DNA of 22,529 nt from JANNWF01 sp052390415 (GCA_052390415.1 JBQTGY010000070.1:1-22529), one strand, 5' to 3'; shown: positions 1-7,302, counted from the stretch's first letter. Numbers and translations are program-made. Notes: generated by a model not told the origin, from the sequence alone.

Positions 1-141
1 TAAGAATTTTTGAAAGAACACGGCGCGATCGACCAGATCATCGACCGTCGCGAATTACGCAATCGCCTGGCAGCGATGTTGGCATTGCTGATGCGTCTGC
101 CGCAGCCTGCGGCGGATCCTGAGCCGAAGCCTGGGTCGTGA
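1..141 (+). CDS. accD: AccD C-terminal fragment (acetyl-CoA carboxylase carboxyltransferase subunit beta)
   Basis: This is the 3' end of a gene cut by the window edge. Frame 1 from base 4 to the TGA at 139-141 encodes about 45 residues starting EFLKEHGAIDQIIDRRELRN, which resembles the C-terminus of AccD, where an EFL-(x)3-GAID motif followed by basic residues is conserved. AccD is the zinc-containing beta subunit of the carboxyltransferase that makes malonyl-CoA for fatty acid synthesis in the cytoplasm. Oddly, bases 1-3 read TAA in this frame, a stop immediately before the recognisable homology. Because this is the first codon of the sequence, a contig-edge error is the simplest explanation, but a disrupted gene cannot be excluded. 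The stop lies 6 bases before the glmM start, so the two are probably cotranscribed. Confidence 0.7.
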
Positions 142-147
142 GGGTGC

Positions 148-1488
148 ATGGCTGAGCGGCGTTACTTCGGTACCGATGGTATCCGCGGGCGGGTAGGCGA
201 GGGTCCGATCTCCGCGGATTTCTTCCTGAAGCTGGGTTGGGCGGCGGGGCGTGCATTGGCGCGCGACGGTCATGCCAAGGTTGTGATCGGCAAAGACACG
301 CGCATATCCGGCTACATGTTCGAAGCTGCGCTGGAAGCAGGCTTGGTAGCGGCCGGGGCCAATGTGTTGATGCTCGGTCCCATCCCCACGCCAGCGGTCG
401 CCTATCTCACGCGGTCCTTGCGCGCGGATGCCGGTATCGTCATCAGCGCCTCGCACAATCCGCATCACGACAACGGCATCAAGTTCTTTTCCGCACACGG
501 TGAAAAGCTCTCCGATGCCGTCGAGAGCGCCATCGAAGCGGCGCTCGAGGAGCCCTTCAATACGGTCGCTTCCGAGAATCTGGGCAAGGCACGCCGGATC
601 GACGATGCTGCCAGTCGTTACTCCGAATTCTGCAAGTCGACGGTTGACGCGGGCCTGACGCTGAAAGGCCTGAAAATCGTGCTCGATTGTGCGCACGGCG
701 CAACCTACTCAATCGCGCCCTTGCTGTTCGCCGAGCTGGGTGCAGAGGTACACGCCATCGGTGTGTCCCCCGATGGTCTCAACATCAATCGTGACTGTGG
801 CTCCATGCATATGCAGGCGCTTTGTGCCGAGGTGTTGGCGAGCGGGGCGGATCTTGGAATCGCCTTCGACGGCGATGGTGATCGCCTGCAAATGGTCGAT
901 GCCGATGGTGTGGTGGTGGATGGCGACGAGCTGCTCTTCGTGCTTGCCCTGGCATGGCAACGCGATGGTCGTTTGCGTGGGCCTGTCGTCGGCACCTTGA
1001 TGAGCAACTATGCGTTGGAACAGGCCCTGCTTGCTCGTGGCTTGAATTTTGTCCGCGCCAATGTCGGCGACCGCTACGTGCATCAGGCCTTGGTCGCGGG
1101 CGGCGGCATTCTCGGCGGCGAAGCTTCCGGTCACCTGCTTTGCCTCGATAAAGCCAGCACTGGCGACGCCATCGTGAGTGCGCTGCAGGTTCTGGAAGCG
1201 TTGCGTCGTGCCGGCGGTGCCAGCCTGCGGGAAGCCCTGCATGGCTTTGAAAAGTTGCCGCAAAAGACTGTCAATGTGCGTCTGGGCAAGGGTGCCAGAC
1301 CGGCCGATTCGGCCAGCGTGCAGTGCGAGTTGGCTCACGCTCAGGCCGCGCTGGTTGGCCGTGGCCGAGCCTTCTTGCGCCCGTCCGGCACGGAGCCAGT
1401 GCTGCGGGTGACCGTGGAAGCGGACGATGCCGAGCTGATGCAAGGCGTGCTGGATCGTCTCGTCGCTGCAGTCCGCGAAGCCTGTTGA
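148..1488 (+). CDS. glmM: Phosphoglucosamine mutase GlmM
   Basis: Converts glucosamine-6-phosphate to glucosamine-1-phosphate, which feeds UDP-GlcNAc for peptidoglycan and lipopolysaccharide synthesis in the cytoplasm. The 446-residue protein has the usual length. The N-terminal FGTDGIRG motif is at residues 7-14. The catalytic phosphoserine loop ISASHNPHHDNG is at 99-110 with the active serine at 102, the same number as in E. coli GlmM. The metal-binding DGDGDR is at 241-246. The sugar-binding loop reads GEASGH (324-329), where E. coli GlmM has Asn in place of the Ala, and the C-terminal phosphate-binding RPSGTEP is at 411-417. All alpha-D-phosphohexomutase landmarks are therefore present and the enzyme should be active. 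The start ATG follows the accD stop by 6 bases, with a GAGGG stretch overlapping that stop as a possible short-spaced ribosome site. The identity is secure. Confidence 0.97.
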   Translation: MAERRYFGTDGIRGRVGEGPISADFFLKLGWAAGRALARDGHAKVVIGKDTRISGYMFEAALEAGLVAAGANVLMLGPIPTPAVAYLTRSLRADAGIVISASHNPHHDNGIKFFSAHGEKLSDAVESAIEAALEEPFNTVASENLGKARRIDDAASRYSEFCKSTVDAGLTLKGLKIVLDCAHGATYSIAPLLFAELGAEVHAIGVSPDGLNINRDCGSMHMQALCAEVLASGADLGIAFDGDGDRLQMVDADGVVVDGDELLFVLALAWQRDGRLRGPVVGTLMSNYALEQALLARGLNFVRANVGDRYVHQALVAGGGILGGEASGHLLCLDKASTGDAIVSALQVLEALRRAGGASLREALHGFEKLPQKTVNVRLGKGARPADSASVQCELAHAQAALVGRGRAFLRPSGTEPVLRVTVEADDAELMQGVLDRLVAAVREAC

Positions 1489-1639
1489 TCCGTCGGGTTA
1501 TCGACTCAACCTCATCGGGACGTGCGCCGCAATGTAACTTCGCTCGCCGATTGGGTGCTCGCGTTTGATGGAGGTCATTTCGCGAGACCGCGGTCAGGCA
1601 TACCATCACCCTCCCACGCGATCACTGCACACAACGACC

Positions 1640-2575
1640 ATGAGCCAGATCCCGACCCTTGATATCCGTCGCTTTGATAGCGACCGCCACGCCTTCGTCG
1701 CCGAACTTGGTGCTGCCTATCGAGAATGGGGCTTCTGTGGCATTCGCGGCCATGGCATTGCGCAGGAGTTGATCGACGGTGCCTACGACGTCTTCAAGAC
1801 CTTTTTTGCGCTGCCCGATGCGGTGAAACGTGGCTACCACGTCAAAGGCAGCGGCGGTGCTCGCGGCTATACGCCGTTTGGTGTCGAGACCGCCAAGGAT
1901 TCGAAATACCCAGATCTGAAGGAGTTCTGGCATGTCGGCCGCGAACTTCCCGCCGGATCACCCTATGCCGATGTCATGGCCCCGAATCTGTGGCCGGCAG
2001 AAGTTCCTGCATTTCGCCAATACGCTTATGGCCTGTATCAGGCTCTGGACGATCTCGGCTCGCGTGTGCTGCGTGGTCTGGCCCTGCATATCGACTTGCC
2101 TGAGCACTATTTCGCCGACAAGACCAACTTCGGCAATTCCATCTTGCGTCCCATCCACTATCCGCCGATCACCGCGCCGGAAGTGCCCAACGTACGCGCT
2201 GGCGCGCATGAAGACATCAACTTCATCACCCTGCTCGTGGGCGCAAGTGCGGCCGGGCTTGAGGTGCGATCGCGGCAAGGCGAGTGGGTGCCGTTCACCG
2301 CCGACGCCGACACCATCGTCGTCAACATCGGCGACATGCTGCAGCGTTTGACCAATCACGTGTATCCATCCACCACCCATCGCGTGACCAACCCGCCCGG
2401 CGATGCGGCCCGCCAACCACGTTATTCGACGCCGTTCTTTCTGCACCCCAACCCCGACGTGCTGATCGACGTGCTGCCCTCGTGCATCAGCGCCGACAAC
2501 CCCAGCCGCTATCCGCAAGCGATCACGGCGCATGAGTATTTGTTGGAGCGGTTGCGGGAGATCAAGCTTATCTAG
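1640..2575 (+). CDS. 2-oxoglutarate/Fe(II)-dependent oxygenase, isopenicillin N synthase-like family
   Basis: A 311-residue cytoplasmic dioxygenase of the isopenicillin N synthase/flavanone hydroxylase type. Residues are numbered from the ATG at 1640, where the text MSQIPTLDIRRF resembles the usual N-terminus of the family; an upstream in-frame ATG at 1565 would add 25 residues without visible similarity. The DIOX_N region (residues 5-110) has the WGFCGIRGHGI segment. The Fe(II) ligands are H190 and D192 (in GAHEDINF) and H247 (in TTHRVTNP). The 2-oxoglutarate carboxylate is likely held by R262 and S264 in the RYS motif. These enzymes usually couple 2-oxoglutarate decarboxylation to hydroxylation, desaturation or ring closure of a small molecule. 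The substrate cannot be told from the sequence. It converges on a short-chain dehydrogenase, and it lies 150 bases past glmM, so it probably has its own promoter, which I could not define. Confidence 0.88.
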   Translation: MSQIPTLDIRRFDSDRHAFVAELGAAYREWGFCGIRGHGIAQELIDGAYDVFKTFFALPDAVKRGYHVKGSGGARGYTPFGVETAKDSKYPDLKEFWHVGRELPAGSPYADVMAPNLWPAEVPAFRQYAYGLYQALDDLGSRVLRGLALHIDLPEHYFADKTNFGNSILRPIHYPPITAPEVPNVRAGAHEDINFITLLVGASAAGLEVRSRQGEWVPFTADADTIVVNIGDMLQRLTNHVYPSTTHRVTNPPGDAARQPRYSTPFFLHPNPDVLIDVLPSCISADNPSRYPQAITAHEYLLERLREIKLI

Positions 2576-2596
2576 AGTCCCCAGTCCCCAGTCCCG
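2576..2596. repeat. Three tandem AGTCCCC heptamers between convergent genes
   Basis: Three heptamers read AGTCCCC, AGTCCCC and AGTCCCG, starting at the base after the oxygenase stop codon and lying between two convergent stops. Heptamer runs of this GC-rich kind occur between genes in xanthomonads (recalled, not searched). No terminator-like stem with a T-run is visible in the 25-base gap, so any role in transcription ending is speculative. Confidence 0.5.
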
Positions 2597-2600
2597 CCCC

Positions 2601-3404
2601 CTAAAGCTTCCGAAAATCCTTGCTCCGGCGCTGGATCAACGCCAGCGCCATGCGATCCGGCATCACCTGGGTCACGGCCTTGATCAGGCGGTTGATCCGG
2701 CCGGGAACGAACATCACATCGCCGCGCTCCAGGGCTTCGATTCCCTGTACGGCGACCGCATCGGCGTCTGACCACATCCACGCCGGCATCTTTTTCATCT
2801 GCTGGCGCGTGCCGGTGACGTCGTGGAACTCGGAGTAGGTGAATCCCGGGCACAGCGCGCATACCTGCACGCCCGTTTTGGCGTTCTCCAGCGCCAGCGA
2901 TTCGGAGAACTTGATCATGAAGGCCTTCGACGCTGCATACAGCGTATGACCGGCCGAACCAGGCACATGACCGGCCAGCGAGGCGACGTTGAGGATGCCG
3001 CCGTGCCCGCGCGCCTGCATGGCCGGCAACAATCGGTAACTCAACTCACACACCGCCGTCACCATGATTTGCAGAAAGTTCTGGTGCTGCTGCCAGGTGG
3101 GCGTCTGAAAGGCACCCGGCAGCCCGTATCCTGCGTTGTTGATGAGGAGTCCTATTTCAATGCCGCGTTTGCGCAGGGTTTCGCACAGATCACCGGGAGC
3201 ATCGGGATCTTCCAGGTCAGCGGGGATCACCACGCAATCGACCTGTTTTCGCAGTTCGCTGGCAAGCGATTCCAGACGTTCGACCCGTCGTGCGGTCAGC
3301 ACCAGGGCGCGTCCTCGACGAGCGTATTCGCGCGCAATGGAAGCGCCGATGCCGGCAGAGGCACCGGTGACCAAGGCGTGGCCGGAGGCAAATGATGCAG
3401 GCAT
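2601..3404 (-). CDS. SDR family NAD(P)-dependent oxidoreductase
   Basis: A classical short-chain dehydrogenase/reductase of 267 residues with a Rossmann fold. The cofactor loop TGASAGIG is at residues 13-20, the structural NNAG at 89-92, the catalytic serine at 142 (in NVASLAG), and the YxxxK pair at Y156/K160. An ARR stretch after the second beta strand is compatible with NADP preference. The C-terminal part (GRINRLIKAV and the basic end QRRSKDFRKL) resembles the DltE/YqjQ-like subgroup; the substrate is unknown. The ATG at 3404 is preferred because a CGGAG ribosome site lies about 7 bases upstream. An ATG 33 codons further upstream gives a tail without SDR similarity. The gene converges on the oxygenase and diverges from the cupredoxin gene. 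Confidence 0.93.
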   Translation of the reverse strand: MPASFASGHALVTGASAGIGASIAREYARRGRALVLTARRVERLESLASELRKQVDCVVIPADLEDPDAPGDLCETLRKRGIEIGLLINNAGYGLPGAFQTPTWQQHQNFLQIMVTAVCELSYRLLPAMQARGHGGILNVASLAGHVPGSAGHTLYAASKAFMIKFSESLALENAKTGVQVCALCPGFTYSEFHDVTGTRQQMKKMPAWMWSDADAVAVQGIEALERGDVMFVPGRINRLIKAVTQVMPDRMALALIQRRSKDFRKL

Positions 3405-3420
3405 GGAAGGCTCCGATGAA

Positions 3421-3444
3421 GTGGTCACCACAAAGCAGACCACA
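3421..3444. promoter_or_regulatory. Palindrome GTGGT-C-ACCAC with a repeated half-site, candidate operator
   Basis: The 125-base gap between the divergent dehydrogenase (start 3404) and cupredoxin (start 3530) genes holds a perfect 11-base palindrome at 3421-3431. A direct copy of ACCACA, part of its right arm, recurs at 3439-3444, 12 bases further on. It lies 17 bases upstream of the dehydrogenase start. This geometry suits a dimeric repressor, but no regulator is encoded nearby and no convincing -35/-10 pair was found. Confidence 0.25.
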
Positions 3445-3529
3445 GGGAAGGACAGAAAGTCGAAGACACGAGCCGAGCGAACGGCCTCACGTGCACCCGC
3501 CACTGGCGAACGATGATCAGGATGATGCC

Positions 3530-4249
3530 GTGACTACAGATCGTTTATCCAATGCAGGTATTTGCGGCCCGGTCGCGCGCGCTGGCTTGAGCATGTTCGG
3601 GACGCTGCTTTGGGTGGTAGGCGTGTGGGTGCCGAACTGTCATGCCGCCACGCTCAAGGTCAAAGTGCTCGATGGACCGGTGGCTGTCGAGAACGCGGTG
3701 ATCAGCCTGCATTCCGCTGGCGCCAAAGCGGCCGTGCGCCCGCAGGCGGCGGTGATGGATCAGGTCAACAGTGAGTTTTCACCGCGGGTCATGACCGTGG
3801 CCGTCGGTTCTGAAGTGAGCTTTCCCAATAGTGACAAGACGCGGCACCACGTGTATTCGTTTTCGCCAGCCAAGCGCTTCGAGCTGCCGCTCTACAGTGG
3901 TTCTACCCTTGCCCCGGTGACGTTTGATGTTGCTGGCACGGTCACCGTTGGTTGCAACATTCATGACTGGATGATCGGATACATCGTGGTGTTGGATACA
4001 CCCTACCGGGCGATCAGCGACGCCGCTGGCGAAGCGACCTTGTCGTTGCCAGCGGGTGTTTACCAATTGCGGGTTTGGCACGAGCGAGCGAGTGGCCCTG
4101 AAAGCGTCAAGGAACAGAGCATCGAGATTTTCGAGACCGACAATCCGGTTTTGACCCTGACTCCGACCCTCACTGCGGCACCGCCGCCGCGCGGCGATGA
4201 CCGCCTGCGGGCGTTGCAGGACAAGTTCCGGAAAGCCAAGCGTGAGTAG
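3530..4249 (+). CDS. Exported cupredoxin-like protein (annotated in relatives as methylamine utilization protein)
   Basis: A periplasmic plastocyanin/azurin-fold protein of about 239 residues, numbered here from a GTG start at 3530. A signal peptide fits residues 1-39: basic n-region, hydrophobic core MFGTLLWVVGVWV, and cleavage after CHA. The cupredoxin domain contains FPNSDKTRHHVYSFSP with H106/H107, then GCNIHDWM with C142, H145 and M148, giving the His-Cys-His-Met set of a type 1 copper site. An Ig-like/carboxypeptidase-regulatory-like strand region (AISDAAGEATLSLPAGVYQL) follows, then a charged tail. Homologues are often labelled methylamine utilization protein, but no mau gene is present here and I give that name no functional weight. 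The GTG start has a CAGGA about 10 bases upstream. An ATG at 3392 would bury the signal peptide and overlap the divergent gene. The stop overlaps the start of the c-di-GMP gene, implying an operon. Confidence 0.8.
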   Translation: MTTDRLSNAGICGPVARAGLSMFGTLLWVVGVWVPNCHAATLKVKVLDGPVAVENAVISLHSAGAKAAVRPQAAVMDQVNSEFSPRVMTVAVGSEVSFPNSDKTRHHVYSFSPAKRFELPLYSGSTLAPVTFDVAGTVTVGCNIHDWMIGYIVVLDTPYRAISDAAGEATLSLPAGVYQLRVWHERASGPESVKEQSIEIFETDNPVLTLTPTLTAAPPPRGDDRLRALQDKFRKAKRE

Positions 4250-6641
4250 CGGCGAGCGCACGACCGGCATGCAATTGGGCAGCAAGATCGTGCTGCTGAT
4301 CGTGCTGTTGCTGTTGGCAGCGCAGGCGGCCACTTACGCGGTGATGCAGTTCGCGACCCAGCGATCGGTGAGCGAGCAATTGCACCGCGAACTGGAAGTC
4401 GGGGAGCGCGTGTGGGAGCGCTTTCATGAGACGCGCAAACAGCAGTTGTTGGATCGGGTTTCTGTCCTGGCGGCGGATTTTGGCTTTCGCGAAGCCGTCA
4501 GCAGTGCTGATATGCCGACCATGCAATCGGCACTCGCGAACGCCGGAGGGCGCATCGGTGCCGATGCAGCGGTGCTGCTCGACCCTCAGGGCAAGCTGCA
4601 AGTCGACCTATGGCCGGCCGACGCAGCCTTCGATGCCGGCACGCTATCCGCTTTGTTGGCGCAGGCGACGGCAGACGGTCATGCAACTGGGGTCCTCGTC
4701 GTGAATGAGCAGCCCTATCTGTTGGCGTTGGTGCCTGTTTATGCGCCACGTTTGGTCGCATGGGTCGGACTGGCGCAAGAATTTGGTACCAGCGATGTGA
4801 ATGAGTTTGCGGGCATCGCCGACATGGATGCCAGCGTGCTCAACTTGGTCGGTCGAGAATTTCGTGTTCACGCCAGCACGCTCGCAATCAGCGAGCAGCA
4901 GCGATTGCTTTCCATGCAACACGCCAGCGGTGGCACTTCGGGTGATGTCATGCTGGTCGGTGATGATCCGAGGCAGCCATCGGCGCGCGCGTTGAGCGTG
5001 TCGAAGGCGCCAGCCGCGCCGGTATTCGTACTCTTGCAAGCCTCACGGGCCAATGCCACTGCACCGTTTGACGACCTCGGGCGCCAGGTGCTGCTGTTGT
5101 CGGCCTTGGTTGCCGCAGTTGCGTTGGCGGTGGCCGTGGTGGTGGGGCAGCAGGTGAGTCGTCCCATTGATCGGCTCGCACGCGCCGCGTTGAGGATTCA
5201 GCGTGGTGAGTACGCCGAACCGGTGATCGCCAGCTCCGGCGGCGAATTGGGTCAGTTGGCGACGGCGTTCAATCAGATGCAGGCGGGCATCGCTGATCGC
5301 GAAGCGACCATCTTGCATCAGGCGGGTCACGACCGACTGACCGGATTGCCAAATCGTGAGCGAGCGCTGGCGTTGCTCACCGCGACGTTGGCTGATCCAA
5401 CCAGCGAGGCTGGAGCGGTGTTGTCGTTGGACATTGTTCGTTTCAAGGAAATCAATGACACGCTCGGCCACGCACTGGGCGACCGAGTGCTGATCGAAGC
5501 AGGCGCACGGTTGTGCGGCGCTGTGCGCAGCGGTGATCTGGTGGCGCGCCTGGGAGCGGACGAGTTCCTGTTGATCCTGAGCGGCGTGGATGCGCCTACC
5601 GCCAGTCGTCGCGCTGAATTGTTGGCTGAGACGCTCAGGCAGCCCTTCGATCTGGGCGAAACTTCGATACGACTGGATTGTTGCGTTGGCGTTGCTGCAT
5701 TTCCCTTGCAAGGCAACGAAGCCTCCACCTTGCTGAGACGTGCCGATATTGCCCTGCACGATGCCAAGCAAGCGCATGGTGGAGTGGTAGCGTACGCAGA
5801 CGGTCGCGATGAGCAGCATCTGCGCCAGCTGCGTTTGATCAGTGATCTGAAACGCTGCGTCGAGCGCAACGAACTGAGTGTGGTCTACCAGCCCAAGGTC
5901 AATCTGGTCGACGGCCGGGTCGAGCACGCAGAGGCACTGCTGCGCTGGCGGCATCCCGATTTCGGCATGGTGCCGCCAGATGAATTCATTCCGCTGGCCG
6001 AGCGCTCGGGATTGATTCACGCGCTCACGTTGTTCGTGCTGGACGCGGCCATTGGTGAAGTCAGCCGTTGGCAAGCGCTTGGGATTGAAGCCGGCGTGGC
6101 AGTCAATCTCTCAGCCGAAGACTTGCTTAGCAGCGATCTCCCAGAGCGCGTTCAAACCTGCTTGCGCCGTCACTCGGTCAGCCCTGTGCGGCTGATTCTG
6201 GAGGTTACCGAGAGCGCCGTCATGCGCGATCTCGAAACCTCACTGCGCACCTTGCATGGCATCCGCCGGTTGGGAATCCGTATCGCCATCGATGATTTTG
6301 GCACTGGCCAATCCTCGCTGGCGCAACTGAAGCGACTGCCCATCGACGAGCTGAAAATCGACAAGAGTTTCGTGCTTTCGTTGGCACCCGGCAGCGACGA
6401 TGAACTGATTGTCCGATCCATCATCGACCTGGCCCACACCCTCTCCATGCGCGTGGTCGCCGAGGGCGTTGAGACGGCAGTGGGTTTGGGTCTGCTGCGT
6501 CAGCATGGCTGCGAGGTGGCGCAGGGTTATCACTTGAGCCGACCGTTGACCACAGCAGACTTCGTCGCATGGGTCGATGCCCGTCAGTCGGAGGCACAAC
6601 TGCCATCGCGCGATCCGGCATTCTTGTCTGCGGCCACGTGA
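4242..6641 (+). CDS. Membrane HAMP-GGDEF-EAL protein, probable c-di-GMP phosphodiesterase
   Basis: An inner-membrane sensor enzyme of about 799 residues. From the GTG at 4242: TM1 at 16-37; a periplasmic sensor region at about 38-280 (Cache-like by size and position, not assigned); TM2 at about 283-304; HAMP at about 304-355; GGDEF at about 360-525; EAL at about 535-775. The GGDEF active motif is GADEF (438-442), with the second glycine lost, whereas the product-binding I-site RxxD is intact (R429, D432, five residues before). The EAL domain keeps EAL (564-566), N622, E654 and E657, DDFGTG (684-689), K705, E741 and Q761, so c-di-GMP hydrolysis is the predicted activity. The GTG overlaps the cupredoxin stop by 8 bases and has GGAAAG 6 bases upstream. 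An ATG at 4269, just before TM1, is a good alternative. Confidence 0.88.
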   Translation: MSSGERTTGMQLGSKIVLLIVLLLLAAQAATYAVMQFATQRSVSEQLHRELEVGERVWERFHETRKQQLLDRVSVLAADFGFREAVSSADMPTMQSALANAGGRIGADAAVLLDPQGKLQVDLWPADAAFDAGTLSALLAQATADGHATGVLVVNEQPYLLALVPVYAPRLVAWVGLAQEFGTSDVNEFAGIADMDASVLNLVGREFRVHASTLAISEQQRLLSMQHASGGTSGDVMLVGDDPRQPSARALSVSKAPAAPVFVLLQASRANATAPFDDLGRQVLLLSALVAAVALAVAVVVGQQVSRPIDRLARAALRIQRGEYAEPVIASSGGELGQLATAFNQMQAGIADREATILHQAGHDRLTGLPNRERALALLTATLADPTSEAGAVLSLDIVRFKEINDTLGHALGDRVLIEAGARLCGAVRSGDLVARLGADEFLLILSGVDAPTASRRAELLAETLRQPFDLGETSIRLDCCVGVAAFPLQGNEASTLLRRADIALHDAKQAHGGVVAYADGRDEQHLRQLRLISDLKRCVERNELSVVYQPKVNLVDGRVEHAEALLRWRHPDFGMVPPDEFIPLAERSGLIHALTLFVLDAAIGEVSRWQALGIEAGVAVNLSAEDLLSSDLPERVQTCLRRHSVSPVRLILEVTESAVMRDLETSLRTLHGIRRLGIRIAIDDFGTGQSSLAQLKRLPIDELKIDKSFVLSLAPGSDDELIVRSIIDLAHTLSMRVVAEGVETAVGLGLLRQHGCEVAQGYHLSRPLTTADFVAWVDARQSEAQLPSRDPAFLSAAT

Positions 6642-6692
6642 TCGCTCGCATTGGGGGCCCGCTGGCAATTCTGGCCGGCACGCCTTCGCCGA

Positions 6693-6787
6693 TTTGGCAG
6701 CCATTCGATCAGCGCACAGCGTAGCGCTTGGGTTGCGTGTCGATTGCTCGTTACCATGGCGTGTCAGCCGAAAGAGGGGCTGCCAAA
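6693..6787 (+). promoter_or_regulatory. 10-bp inverted repeat whose right arm touches the haemoglobin gene's ribosome site
   Basis: TTTGGCAGCC at 6693-6702 is perfectly complementary to GGCTGCCAAA at 6778-6787. The right arm overlaps the first bases of the AAAGGAG ribosome site (6785-6791) of the next gene. The 75-base loop is long, so a leader RNA fold that limits translation is possible but unproven. The rest of the 158-base gap after the EAL gene shows no convincing promoter or terminator. Confidence 0.25.
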
Positions 6788-6799
6788 GGAGCTGGGTCG

Positions 6800-7234
6800 A
6801 TGAGAACTTTTCCGGCATTCGCGCGCATGTCGTTGGCATTGCTGTTGCTGTCGCAACTGGGTTGTGCGGCGTCGCGCCCGGATCAGCTATACCGCGACCT
6901 GGGTGAACATGCAGGCATCACTGCAATCGTCGAAGGCATGCTTGTCCTGATGTCTGAAAACCCGCGAATCGCTCACCACTTCGCGGAGACCGACATCGTC
7001 AATCTGCGCGACAAGTTGGTCGAACAATTCTGTGTCGAGGCAGGTGGCCCCTGCGTCTATACCGGGACCACCATGGACGTTGCGCATGCCGGTCTCAACG
7101 TCAGCGAAAGTGACTTCAACGCCCTGGTGGAAGATTTGCAGCGCTCGATGGAGACACAAAAGGTGTCGATCTCCGCGCAGAACCGCCTGTTGGCGCGGCT
7201 GGCTCCCATGCAACGCGACATCTTGCATCGGTGA
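6800..7234 (+). CDS. Group 1 truncated haemoglobin with lipoprotein-like signal
   Basis: A 144-residue protein with a truncated-globin fold that should bind haem. The N-terminus is basic, then hydrophobic (SLALLLLSQL), then G21-C22, so it is probably exported and perhaps lipid-anchored. The lipobox is imperfect, with Gln at -3. The globin part starts at LYRDLGEHAGI (30-40). YTGTTMDVAH carries the proximal haem ligand H96. Cysteines 78 and 85 in QFC-(x)6-C flank the GGP turn and could form a disulfide in the periplasm. Alignment by eye puts Leu48 where mycobacterial TrHbN has the distal B10 Tyr, so ligand chemistry may differ from the NO-dioxygenating type. The start has AAAGGAG 8 bases upstream; an earlier ATG at 6728 lacks support. 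It follows the c-di-GMP gene on the same strand after 158 bases. Confidence 0.85.
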   Translation: MRTFPAFARMSLALLLLSQLGCAASRPDQLYRDLGEHAGITAIVEGMLVLMSENPRIAHHFAETDIVNLRDKLVEQFCVEAGGPCVYTGTTMDVAHAGLNVSESDFNALVEDLQRSMETQKVSISAQNRLLARLAPMQRDILHR

Positions 7235-7302
7235 GTGGACAACATGGCGCTGACGGCGCCTTCCGCCTATCCTTCGACGGCACCCGATCACAGGTCAATC
7301 GC

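Noticed and set aside
2823..3395. A plus-strand open frame of about 190 codons opposite the short-chain dehydrogenase
   Set aside because: The minus strand encodes all SDR motifs in order; the plus frame shows none.
3530..4249. Reading the cupredoxin gene as part of a methylamine-degradation pathway
   Set aside because: No mau dehydrogenase or maturation gene is present, and the family name seems inherited from automatic annotation.
5043..6074. A minus-strand open frame of about 343 codons opposite the GGDEF-EAL gene
   Set aside because: The sense strand carries unmistakable GGDEF and EAL motifs; the antisense frame has no recognisable motif or ribosome site.
7246..7260. GGCGC-TGACG-GCGCC stem after the haemoglobin gene as a terminator
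   Set aside because: The stem has only 5 bp and is followed by TTCC instead of a T-run.
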